Positions 48,527-60,300 of a DNA stretch of 64,000 bases are shown here, one piece after another. Source of the stretch: Marchantia polymorpha subsp. ruderalis (Eukaryota > Streptophyta > Marchantiopsida > Marchantiales > Marchantiaceae); contig AP031354.1 in assembly GCA_037833965.1 (NCBI GenBank), positions 12,130,001 to 12,194,000 on the forward strand. Direction: 5' to 3'. Made by a program: the position numbers and the translations under genes. The notes under the pieces were generated by a model. That model was not told the DNA's origin. It saw only the letters and a program-made list of their open reading frames with translations, and searched no databases. Within the stretch, counting starts at the first letter, position 1. The number at the start of each line of letters is the position of its first letter.

Positions 48527-51500
48527 ATGACAAACATGGCAAATGCAATCTTGAGCAAGAGGATGATGAGATTAATGAGGATGAGGATGAGAGTTGGGAA
48601 TGAGATTGGCCGGAACTCTTTGCCAGCATACGTGAGTAGAGGATCTGCCCGTCAAATGCTTCCCAGTTTTGCCTGCTTGTCAGAGTTATCTTGTATCTAC
48701 AGAATAAACTTGAGAAAAGTATTTGCCGGTGGTTTTACCTAGAACGGGCCGACCTATTCGTAAAGATATTTGTACCCACGATATACCACGATAGTCAATA
48801 GTTCCAAGGAAGATGCATTGAGAGTTGATGGTGTCTCGTCAGGTAAAAAATGTGGAAATGGGTGAATGATTTATCATCCTCAGTAAGGTTTTGATCGAGT
48901 GGGAAGCAGGGGAATTGAAATCTGAATGTTTGCTCGGAGTTTAATGATGAGTTCTAGATTTTTTGTTCAAATTTAATCGGTCATATATATATATGACCGC
49001 TTCGATATCATGATCGCTTATGCTTCAGTTTTGTGCATGGGTGAAATAAGAGACTAAGAGATTAATGAGAGATTAGTCAATTAGTTTTATCCTTACTACG
49101 TTGTTCTCGATTCTTCGTTTCTACGGACATGGCTTACCCTCCATCGAATATCAGATTTTATTGAACCTGTCTCATTACATGTTTTTTTTTACAAAATTTG
49201 AGCTGATATATGGTTTTCTCGCAGAACGGGAAACAAGTTGATCCTGAGGTCGACAAGCTGTTTACGCAGCAGATGCCACCTACACCTAAAGCATCGCAGA
49301 GTCTTCATGGGGGCTCCAAGTCTGAAGCATCTCTTTTTCTGTCAGACAACTCCAAAAGGTACATATGGTACACAGTTCACCTAGATATCAGTTTCATATC
49401 GTGCCACTGATCTACATATCTCTGAGTCGTTTGAGCGTATTGGCCGAGAATAAATATCGATGAACACGGCTTGAACGTGATCGAGATATTATACTTGAGC
49501 TTATTGAGGCTGAATGTTTTTGAAACTCCCTCATGCAGGGCCTTGGAGAAGATTCGAGATCTGATGCGTGACGCCATTCAAATGAAGAAAAATGAATTAC
49601 CTGATTTGACTCTATCTAAACTTCGTGAGGTATCACAAATATAGCATTCTGTCAGATTCTGATATGACTATTGTCAGTCTCTAGAAATCTTTCCAATATT
49701 TTTTTTGGTGATCACGTTACCGTTTTGAATATCTTTCACCCTGTCTTCCTTGTGATGGCACTAAATAAGTCTCTACACTGGACAGGAGTATCTGAAACTG
49801 GATTGGGAAAGTCGTCAGAGAGCACTGCTGGTGCTCGCAACCCAGTTTGGGGTTGACAGGAAACGTGTACATGATCTTATAAGTCATTACGAAAGCTTGA
49901 GTACGGGTATGAGTTCAGACCAGGGAGGCCCTCTCTTTCGAATCGCATTATATGAAGTGTTACTTTTTTATGAGGAGTGATCCACGAGTCTGTGCAGATC
50001 GCAGGCAACTGCTATGTTACGAAGTATTGATCCTTATAATCTACTGCTAGCAGATGGTGGGGAAGAAAGTGACGCTGCTGAGGCTGCGCGCTATCGTACC
50101 GAGCATGATTTGCGCTCTGCACTCATGCCTCTTTCAGCACGATTGTTTGAGCAGATGAATGGGCAAGCTGGTGGTTTGAAGTTCTTAGTGGACCTCCGTG
50201 CAGACTTAATTGCCACTGTCAAGTAAGTGTCTGAAGACCTTTGGTGTTGGGCTCTAGGAGTGAGATCACAAGCTAGTATCAACATCTTGTCTTCTGGACA
50301 ACATATAAGTACTAGCTTGTCTTGATATTCTTGGTAAATGTATAATTTTCCTTGAGGTACGTAATATATAAGAACAACATCCACGTGGATCCTTTTTCTC
50401 TGAGTTGAATCTCTCCATCTTCAAAGTGTACTGATCTCTTTTTGTTCAGAGTAGAAGCAGGATATAATTCCTCCCAAAAAACTCTATAATCCCTGAGATT
50501 CCTCTGTGAGCTTACTTAAATTATGAATGGGTGATGTCAGTCATGGTCAACGGTGCTGTTGAATCAGTTGTGACTAGGTTATTGTCGTGAAGCTGCCGAA
50601 GAATGTATCATCCATCCATAGTTGCTTCTTTACTCTTTGTAGACGCCACGCTTCCTTTTGTGTACTTAAGTCTGGAAGCATCGTAAGATAAGAAGCACTT
50701 GAAGCACTGTAAAACATCCAAATTGTATATTTCTGGTGCAGAGAAAAGAACCTCGCAGCGCTCCGTGCACTAGATTCAGAGCTTAAAGGGATGTTCGCAA
50801 CATGGTTGGGACCTGCGTGCTTGGAATTGCAGCAGATTACCTGGGCTAATTCGGCAGCTTTATTGGAGAGGATTGTCGTTTACGAGGTAGATTTCTCTCC
50901 AGCGTATACCTGTTTTACTCGAAATTAGGGCTTCAAAAGACTTTTCTTCTGTTCCTGATGAGCTGTTATCCTGCTGCTTACAGGCCGTCCACCCAATCAG
51001 CAATCTTTATGACTTGAAACGAAGACTTGGTGTTGGTCGGCGCTGTTATGGATATTTTCACCCTGCTATCCCAGGTTTTGATCTGCTAGAATCGGATAAT
51101 CGCTTTATGCATATGTCTCGTTGGTCCCCTTCTCTGTGATTTGTGAAGCCAGGGAGGATCACCTCTTTAGTTCCTACTCCTTCATGCAAGACGTGTATTT
51201 GTCTGAATGATTCTGGATTGAACCCTTGACTAGTGTGAAGAATTGAGTTGACGTTATGTAGATGAGGCATACTGTATAAGTGATGTATGCACTTTGTCAA
51301 GCATTATCTTAACTCGAAGAGGTCACCATATACTTCTTCTAGTCGAAGCTTTCTGGCCTAATCAGTCTACAGAGTAGGTAAATGAATCTCATCAAATTAT
51401 TGTGTTTGAAATGTGAAGGTGAGCCTCTTGTGTTTATCGAGGTGGCACTTACGAATGAGATTGTTGGATCCATACAGGTCGGTGCCAGACCAAAAAACTA

Positions 51501-53368
51501 CTCGGAAATTGATGTTACACATTTATCTTCTTCATCCTACTTGATTTTGTGGGCATGTGATGTTTGAAAATTGCCTCAAGCCTGACAACAAAATTTCAGA
51601 GGGTTTTGACTTCGAGTCTTTGAGAATATTGCTGATGGTTGGATAGAAGACAACTAACATGTGATCGATGTACCTCAGAATGTTCTATTTGAGGAGCCTC
51701 CCATAGCAGAAGAAGAGGCAACAACAGCCATTTTCTACTCGATATCATCTACACAGGTATAGTTTCACTATCTGTTTCGATATATCTGTTTGATCATGTA
51801 CTGTCTTTTAACTCATTGATTCGTGGCCCAGTTCTCACGACAGCATGTGTGTCCGGTATGTGACCCAGGGCAGACAGGTCTTGCAGGTATAGATTTAGGC
51901 CATTTCCTTATCAAGCGCGTTGTGAGACTATTACGACAGGAGATTCCCAACATCCAGGTTGATTCATGAACTCACGGGATGTTTTGGTAGCTTTGTTTCT
52001 CTTTCTTTCTCTTCGGTATGTGCAGTCCTCTGTTTGTAATTATCGAACCGGATTCCAAGCTGGTCGCGGTATTTTTTTCAGCCGTGTTGTCTGCAGATCG
52101 TTTTAGCTTCTGATGACTTAAACAGCCCTATCCTCCAGGTGAGGTCTAACCTTAAACGCTTGTCTGGAGGTTGCAGACGTTTGTGACGTTAAGTCCAATT
52201 CCAGGATTTCTGAAATGGCTCTTACCGAAATTGAAGTTGCAAATAAGATACGCTCAAGTCGGAGCAGAAGATATTATAGAAATGAGTGACCCTCCATCAA
52301 CTACCTTCAAAGAGAATTTGTTGTTGCCCGAGGAGGAGAGTAATCTAGTCGAGGCATGCGGGTATTGACTTTACTGTTTTCGTTATTTGCTTGTCTTTCG
52401 ACTTGAAATAACCGCCAACTCCCTATTTTGTCAATCCGATCTTGAAACCGAATTAGTGAACCAGTCCCAGCGTTTAGGTGTGTCCTTTCACTTAATATGC
52501 TTCTCCAGCTGTTCTTACAACCCTGCACGGCTGATAGCCATGATGTCGGCCTCATGTCGTTTTTTGATCGATACAGGAAGGACAAGGAAAGTATTTCGGG
52601 GATGCAGATTTTGCACGATCTGCTAACTTCTTCAGATCACGAGTGGGCGAAGTCAGCCAAGTTGGTAGAGGTCTTACGGGCACCCCTTATGAGATTGTGT
52701 GCCAGGTCCGTATAAGTTTGACAGAGTTATATTTCTTCCCTCGCCTTTGATGTGGATGCGTTAGTGCTCTCTTATGAAGTCTTGAAGGTATTAAAAGACA
52801 GTTCTGGTTGTCTCTGCTTTGTAGGTATCTTATTGTTGAGAAGAAACGAGGTCGGGCCTTGGATCAAGTAACAAATTTTCATGTCCGCAACGGAGCTGTA
52901 AGTCTCATGTTCTTGCTATCTCAGAGTGGACTTCAGTGCAAAGGTGTATATGTTGATCATCACTCAATAGTGACTGATTGCAATGTTGTCTGTTCAAGCC
53001 TAACAGGAGATGACAGTTTTGCAGTTATTCAATCTTTATGCTATGACCCCTCAGGGACGTCCCTACTCAACTTTGCTCGATTGTTCTCAGAGCGTGGAGC
53101 GGTTGAACTGGATGGGTGATACGTCAATCAAGGGTTTAGAAACAAGTGCTGGCATTATGGTGAACTACATTTACAGGTATATATACTTAGACTTGTAACT
53201 TTTTGAGGTTCAGAATTTCTCACTATGTCATGGTTGAGGACCAACTTTGCTCTTTTACTCTTCGGTTGCAGGTTGGAGAATATAGATACGAATAATCAGG
53301 CTTATTTGAACAAAGGCATCATTGCTGCATCGCCTGCCATAGAGCAATATCTGCAGTCTCGCCTGTAA
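48527..53368 (+). CDS. MCD: Malonyl-CoA decarboxylase
   Basis: Predicted 549 aa in fifteen exons: 48527-48631, 49225-49358, 49539-49629, 49786-49906, 50051-50222, 50742-50886, 50984-51074, 51419-51477, 51679-51756, 51874-51957, 52177-52361, 52577-52705, 52825-52897, 53091-53176 and 53272-53368. The enzyme converts malonyl-CoA to acetyl-CoA and CO2. The N-terminal helical domain includes EYLKLDWESRQRALLVLA and GGLKFLVDLRADL; the GNAT-fold catalytic domain includes VHPISNL, IPGEPLVFIEVAL and FYSISSTQ. The catalytic pair known from the human enzyme is present: Ser366 in VTLSPIPGF and His484 in NFHVRNGA. Exon 1 encodes a Met/Arg-rich N terminus like a mitochondrial presequence, and the protein ends SRL, a peroxisomal PTS1 signal. 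Exon 1 is placed by phase, donor and composition and is the least certain exon. Exon 5 may start at 50051 or 50054. Confidence 0.93.
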
Positions 53369-53873
53369 GGGGCAATATATAGAGTAAGCTTGAGTGTGGG
53401 GCAGTTGTTTCTCATCTCCGATAGTAATTTTACCGAGTACGAGCACCCTGCGCACATTGTACATTGGACATTTCTTGCAAGTTGTTTTATAAATTTGTCA
53501 TTTTCGATGAAAATTCTTATAAATGAAGAAAGAACGGCTTGCAAATGGATCACAAGGCTTCTCTCAGCTATTCTACCTTGAATGGTGATTTGTTACCCGA
53601 ACATGAAGCAGCAAGTGTAAGGCAAAGGTAACTTGCTTATCACATTTGATAGGGACATTTGGGCCAAGCTGAATGTCGTGAGGAAGATTGGTATCTTCCC
53701 TGATGCTAGATTGAATTGGCCAGAGATGATAATTTTGGAACTTGAAGATGTTGGAAATCTGATTGCACGTATTGCAAATTTTATTTTTTTGGCTTGTCTG
53801 TGATTGGTAAGTTATGCAAATCATGCACACCCTCCTTTGATGCTACACATATGTTGCGTAGTCTACCTAAGAA
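53369..53873. other. 3' flank of malonyl-CoA decarboxylase
   Basis: Expected 3' untranslated region and intergenic DNA. Short frames with no recognised product are present. Composition turns AT-rich toward the retrotransposon island. Confidence 0.4.
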
Positions 53874-53921
53874 ATTTCGTCCTAATTGTGCTCATAAGTA
53901 TGAGCACAATTAGGACGAAAT
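53874..53921. repeat. Perfect inverted repeat, 23-bp arms, 2-base loop
   Basis: The left arm 53874-53896 begins ATTTCGTCCTAATTGTGC and the right arm 53899-53921 is its exact reverse complement; only AG separates them. It lies at the boundary between the malonyl-CoA decarboxylase 3' flank and retrotransposon remains. The perfect pairing suggests a recent origin or selection, but no function is known. Confidence 0.92.
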
Positions 53922-53979
53922 AGTATGATTCCTCTTTTATTAAGCAAGTGATTTAGAATTAGAGCATAAGAATATCTGG

Positions 53980-54519
53980 TCACCTTTGCAACAGGGTTAC
54001 AGAGGAAAGGCAAGGAAGCAGCTAGAGGTGTTGCCACAAGAGGAAGATATGTAGAGGAACTGGAAGAGGGAAAAAGCTTGATACACATTTGGTGGTAGAG
54101 GTTATTTAAGCCTTCAGAGCCCAAAGTGGAAAATCAAGAAGAAAACTCAGGCTACGATTTCTCCAACTTTCATGAGGACAGAAATTAAGGTTTATGAGGA
54201 CTTAAAAGATCGAAGTAAAGATGCGATGGAGAAAGAAGGTAGAAAATGACATACTAACTTTAAATATAATTGCTCAATAGTTGGAGATATTATCAAGAAC
54301 AGCGTGTAGATTCGTCTTGCATCTCTCACTTCAGCCATGAAAGCAAGCGATGTTGATGTTAAAAAGGATGATTCAGCACGGGTAATGGATCTGATTTGAG
54401 ATACATTCTCATACCAACCCATAAACATCGAATCTCAACTTCTTAAAGCAGAGCAATTTTGTGTCTTATGTTGAAGTCAACGGAACAATCACCATATGGT
54501 GCGAAAGAATATAAAGTAA

Positions 54520-54556
<37 letters not shown>

Positions 54557-55990
54557 TTTGTTTAAGTAGATTGGTCTACTAAAGAGAAGCATTGACATGT
54601 GGTAAAACACTTGAAGTACATCATGATAGCTCATTAAATTGTTGGATTTGAACAAGAAGTTGAAACATCTTACACGAGCATTTTTTACGAGAATATGGTT
54701 TGAGAGATTTAAACATTTAAGTCTAATTTAAGATTCTTGCAGAAAATTTACATGTGGTTGATAAAAAAATTGTTACAGTTATGTGATTATTGTGTTGGGA
54801 AAACTGAGACAAATAATTAGCTTTCAAATTTTCATGACATAAATTTTCAATCATCAACTGAACTTGGTAGATAGAATGCACAATGATACCTATTTTGAAA
54901 CATGGTAGAATTCAGGAATAAGATAATGAAACTTAGATGAGATGGAAGCTTTAAGAATGGATGAATCACACAAGTAAACTTTTTAGATCAATGTGCCAAT
55001 CAGACTTTGCAACTGGAACGTAGAGAAGGTAAGGATGTGTTGTTAACGAAAATATTACTTAGAAATTATAACTGGAAGAATCAGCATTGCAAGGCGGTTA
55101 TGATGGAAGAAGATTACGATCTTTACATCTAGAAAACTAACATCTTCAAAAGAACCACAAGTGGTAGATCAATTGTAAATCTTCAAAGTGGGAGATCCAT
55201 CACTCTAAGTTGGCTATACCACTTGAAATAATTACTCTACTGATGGATATGGGTACTCAAGATGAAGAAAACAGGCATCAGATATCTATTGAACTACAAA
55301 GCTAGGTTGGTGGCCAAACTATACAATCAAAAACTAGAAGTCCAAGATCATGCAACCTTCGATCTTGTAGAAAGGTATGTCATTCACTATTGGATGTCAA
55401 AATACAAAATTTATGATTGGAGTTGTAAATTTTGTTCATGATAGTATTATATCCTGGTAAGTTCTTATTAAGAACCAACATTTGCGTTTATTAAAAACGC
55501 ATTTTATTAACAACATTTATTAATAATTTATGGAAGAAATTAATGCGTAGACAATTGAGTCTATGCAGTTTTTCAATGTTTGCTATGGTTTATGCCATTC
55601 TAGCCGCATGTCACTCTATGAAAACATTGGTCTGATACACAAACCATCCAACTCCAGCTTATTAAGGATGTGTCAAAATGTGCTCACATAATTTGAAGGC
55701 ACTACAGTTGTTTGCATGAAGTACATTTAGTTAGCATTCAAGCCTTCTTTAAAGTATTATCTAACATTAATTGTTAAGATGATTGTGACCACAATAGACT
55801 ACATAAGTGAAGTTACTATTTAGTGGTGGAGCTATGAGTTCGGAAAGCAAACATCAAAAGTAAAACGCTTTATCTCCAACAAAAGCTGTGATTATGGATT
55901 TGCATTGGCTACTCATGAACTGAAATGTTCCATGGGAATAGTGAACTAGCTTGGATTATTGAACAAGCTCTGACAAGTCCAAGTGTAGGG
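53980..55990 (+). pseudogene. Decayed Ty1/copia retrotransposon
   Basis: Stop-riddled remains in copia order on the plus strand. Near 54780-54810 CDYCVGKTE corresponds to the CxxCxxGK end of the gag-pre-integrase domain. At 55290-55380 LNYKARLVAKLYNQ and DHATFDLVERY correspond to the RYKARLVAKG and ETFAPV(A)R start of reverse transcriptase. Near 55840-55900 SKHQ, NALSPTKA corresponds to the KQxxVALSSTEAEY motif of RNase H. LTRs were not recognised, so the ends are approximate. Confidence 0.65.
54521..54554. repeat. (TA)n microsatellite
   Basis: A run of 17 TA units within the decayed copia element. Confidence 0.95.
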
Positions 55991-56550
55991 AGGTGAGTTC
56001 TAGATTTGTTTCTCAATGTTGCTACTATTAGCACACTCAAGTTAAAGTGAACCGGTAGCAAACCACGGGTAATCTACTAGACAATAGGCAAAGAACGACA
56101 TCCTAATGAACTGCAGGGTTCAAATAACCAAAATCCTTGATAACTCCTAATTGGTTTCTGTTTACTTCCTCAATGCATTTCTTCACCTCAGAAAGATGTC
56201 ATATTTGAAAATTGTCTTCATATCACGTATAAGCGTTGAAAAGTCAATATGACAGCTATAGGAATGTTCATCAACGTGAACAAATAAAGCTATATAAAGG
56301 CCTCAAATCTTGAGCAAAAATGCTACAGTCATGCGTGACAGAAGTCGTTTTGATGATGAAAGTAAATCATGGTAAAAGCTTTTATGTGGTAGTCAAAGGT
56401 AGATCTCTCATTGAATTCACTAGAGATTGAACAATGCTTAGTCTGAGCTTCTTCTCAAGAACTTTTTTATGTCAAAGAAATCAAACCGAATGCACAAAAG
56501 AGTCATCAATATTCCATTCTATAAGTGGAACGCTTAAAAGATGTGTTACG
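55991..56550. other. AT-rich DNA between two copia elements
   Basis: No coding potential. It may contain the 3' end of the preceding relic, but no LTR or polypurine tract was recognised. Confidence 0.4.
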
Positions 56551-56696
56551 TGTTGTGATTCAGTAGATTTTTAACGTGGAGAACAATTCATTTTTGTCGG
56601 TGGATTCTATATTTAGGTCAAATGTGGTGTCAAAATGAGCAACTACTTAAGTGTTGCGTTGTATCTTTCATATCAACTTTTTCTTGTCTCACAACA
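56551..56696 (+). repeat. 5' LTR of the copia element
   Basis: 146 bp, from TGTTGTGA to TCTCACAACA. It shares GTGGATTCTA.ATTTAGGT, AAATG.TGTGTC and GAGCAACTACTTAAGTGTTGC with the 3' LTR in the same order. It has a short insertion after the first eight bases relative to the other copy. Confidence 0.88.
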
Positions 56697-56710
56697 TGGT
56701 ATCACAATGA
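56697..56710 (+). other. Primer-binding site of the copia element
   Basis: TGGTATCACAATGA directly follows the LTR end. Its first eight bases are identical to the plant initiator-Met-tRNA primer-binding site TGGTATCAGAGC. Confidence 0.7.
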
Positions 56711-56900
56711 ATGCTCCAATCTTGTGCGGATGAAGAATTTTAACTAGTTGTCTCAATTTTTTACACCGAGAGCAATGTTTTCTCTCACGCTAACGTAGTA
56801 TTTCCCAGCCATTATGTACAAAGATCACTACAATTCTAGCTTTCAGTTATGTTTCAAAGAAAAGCTCATGAATTGCACCAATGTAACCATCTTTAGATAG

Positions 56901-57290
56901 TTAGAAGTAGAGGTTACTCAAGATGAAGTTATAGTTACTTCAGCGTGCACTAGTCATAGCTGTCACATCAGCGATTCGCGCGCTTGGTAGTTAGAGAGTA
57001 AGTGTGTTAGTTCAAAGCGCCACATCAAAGATCTGTGTGCTTGTTAGGTAAAGATTAAGTGTGTTACTTAAGAGCGCCACATCAGCAAACCGTGTGTTTG
57101 TTTAGGTTATCTGCCACGTCATACATCCATTAGGAGTAGAATGAACGGTGGGGATGAGATTTTATCTCCTTGTACTTGTTGGTAAGAGCTATATAAAGGA
57201 GAGTAGAACCATTGACGGTATCTCTCATTTTCAAAGTTTATATTTTTGATCTTCGAATAAGCTTTTTATTCAACCCTAGTGTTACAACCA
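56901..57290 (+). repeat. Nested LTR-like fragment in the copia leader
   Basis: This stretch resembles 21086-21340 over most of its length and carries a TATA region (GCTATATAAAGG at 57187-57198) followed by R/U5-like sequence ending AACCCTAGTGTTACA. It lies between the primer-binding site and the first preserved gag block, where it makes the leader unusually long. Probably a solo LTR of another family inserted into this element; the boundaries are approximate. Confidence 0.5.
56959..57126. repeat. 57/58-bp tandem repeats in the nested LTR
   Basis: Units start at 56959, 57017 and 57074. Each opens with GC(T/G)(G/C)CACATCA, continues with a CGTGTGYTTG-like block and, in the first two, TAAGTGTGTTA. 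The third is partial. The position upstream of the TATA region suggests LTR U3 enhancer-type repeats, by analogy with other LTRs. Confidence 0.65.
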
Positions 57291-57316
57291 AGTACATGGA
57301 TTGGTTTATTTGATTT

Positions 57317-60300
57317 AATACCATGCTTCGTGACAAAAAGATCTACAAGGGAACCGTCTTTAACCCAGTTACTCTTGGTGCTAGCCATGATATAACTATT
57401 GGCCGCCGTCGCATCAAAGCAACTGCCATGATTCATGCTAGTGTTGTTCTTGACATTCTTTCTTCCATCGTCGGATTTAAAAATAATCTTTCTGAATTTT
57501 GGATGTATTTGCGCACTCTATATGAATCTAACAATGCTCACCGTCGGTTGATGCTAATTGAGAAGCTTGCTATTTTTAAACTGCGTGCTCCTACTCTTAA
57601 GATCCAACTTGCTACTATGAGCATTGATCTTCGAATAGTGATTTGATCCATTACACTCTCAAGAGTCTTCCACTCTCGTGTTTACCGTTTGTTTTCAACT
57701 TAACCAGCGACTTGTATCAAGATACTCCACCTGACTTTACAAACCTGGTACATCCTCTTCAAAAAAACACTACTCGGTTTGATAGTCATCAACAGGATGA
57801 CACTGCCGATGCTATCATATGGTTCCACTTTTGCAAACAACGCTTTCAGCATCCCTCTTTCCAATATTCTTATTTGAACTTCTCACAGTCTTCTGCTTAC
57901 CGAGCTAGAGGAAAAAATGACACCAGATCAACTTGACAAAATACATGTTGTACTTATTATGGTCGTTCAAATCACTGAGAATCTAATTGTGACTTGAAGA
58001 AACTCAATAAGCAAATATCTCATCTACAACTCCTTGACTCTAATATGCATCGAGTTAAGATGCAAGCAAACTTAGTAGACAAATGCGACGATGGTCTAGA
58101 AGAAAATTTAGATAATGAATCAATAGAGTTAGAAGACTTGGCTTTACAAAAATCCAAAAAATACGTGTTAGACTCGGGAGCTAGTAGCCATGTGATAAGT
58201 AATAGATCAACGCTTATTTCATACCAACTAGACTCTTTTCACTCTAGTGTTTCAATTGCTAGTGAAACTCGTTTACATTTTATTGGCAAAGTAAGTTTGC
58301 GAGTTGATTCAAGTTCATGTAAGGAGATCAAACCAATTCTTTACGTGTCAGATGTTACCAAGAATCTATTGTAAGTAGACAAACTATCAGATTCATGTTT
58401 ACTTGTGATGTTTAATTCTGAATACTATTTTTTGCTCAACAAGGTCAATCTTCATAGTATGTTTCTCTTTAGACAACGTGATTCTTGCAGTCCATTATAT
58501 CAACTTCTTCCTAAGGTGCAACAAGTCAATGCTCACTTCCTTTGTCACATGCTTAAACAATTTGATCGCGCACATAAGCCTCTTGACTCTATCAGATCAT
58601 CTATCTTTATTAGGATCAGTAAACAACTACCTTCCAGCAACTTTCATCTCATTAATCTTTGGCAAAAAAGATGGTGTCATATTTGTCATCAAACAGTCCA
58701 TCATATGACTTCAAAACAACTTGTGCATGTACTTTGTCGTCTCCTAATCGGTAGATTTAGATGTTGCGAGACATATGTTATGGCAAAGTAGCATTGAATG
58801 AGAAAGTCCAAACTTGTAGTTAAGAAGACAACTCTTCCATTACATTTAATCCATAACAATCTATGAGGACCAGTCAAAGCAGGGAACAAAGTTTAGTACT
58901 TGCTTACGTTTTCTAATGATTACATCCGTTTTATATGGATCCGATTCATGCGTCTCAAAAGTGAAACTTTACATCATTTCTAAAAATTATTTTACTTGTA
59001 AACAATCTCTACCCACACAAGGTAGCTTCAATTTGTCCCATTGATCATGACTGGAACTCTAAAGTCACTACACTTAAATCTGATACATGAGATGAATAAT
59101 TCTTCAAGAAGCTCAATTTCTATCCTATGAGAAAGATATGACTCGACTACTCAAGACAACAACAACTTTTCATCCAAATGTTAATTCTGAACGCGTAACT
59201 CGTCCGTTGCTTTAGGTTGCTTGTTGCATATATATATACGTACAAGTTTTTTCCCCATCTATGAATGAAGCCAATACGAGTTGTTAACTACGTGTGCTAC
59301 TGTAGTCCTCAACCTCACAACAGCTTTCGAGAAACGACATGAATCGCCTACTAATCGATCTCATTCATGTGTTGTTAGTTGTATTGTTTACTTGCATATT
59401 GCACAAGACAAGCAAATCAAGCTTCAGTCTAAAGCACACATGTGTGTGTTTGTAGGCTATGCCGATGATTCTAAGTCGTATAGCTACTATGATCCACGGA
59501 ATCGATGAATGATCTCTACAGATGATGTAACCTTTTTTGAGAATGTATTAGATCATAATTAAAAAACCCACAAATTCATGGATCTATTCAGTGAATTTGA
59601 CACTGAAGAGTAGACATGTTGCAGCAATAGGATAAAAATTTTGAAGTGTATTCACATCAAACAACTCAACAGTTGTCTTCACTAACATCAACATGTTTAT
59701 TAACGGTACTAGCACTGCCACAACCAAATTTATTTTGTTGGTCTCCTTATCCTGATTCAAGACAAATTCATAGTCAATAAATCAAAAAAGTCCTTCAGTT
59801 TTTGTTGAATAACTATCATGTACCGGATCACTTTTTCTTCAACATAATGGATTAATGGAGACGTCACAACCTACTGGTGATCAATTGTTAATGGTTGAAG
59901 CTCTCAAGAATCTTCTTTGAAGAGGAGCAATGAAGGAAAATAAGTTTGACTTCCTTATTTTAAACTTCACATGGGAACTTATCTAGCTCCAAGAAAGCAA
60001 GCAATACCTATTGTCTAAATAGATTTTTAATGTCAAACCTCAATATGTTATCTCTCTAATATTAAAAGCACGTCTAGTAGCTAGAGTACTTGAACAAAAG
60101 CATGATATTGACTACAATGAAAAGTTTTTTGATTTGATACGATGATCAATTCTTTGAGCTCTTGTTTCATTGCTTGTAGCTCTCAGGTGAAAATTGAAAA
60201 TTGCATCATATGGATGTGATAACTGCATTACTTAATGAAAAGCTATAGGAAAAGAATTACATGAGATAGCCACTTGGTTATGAGCAACCAAACCATGAAC

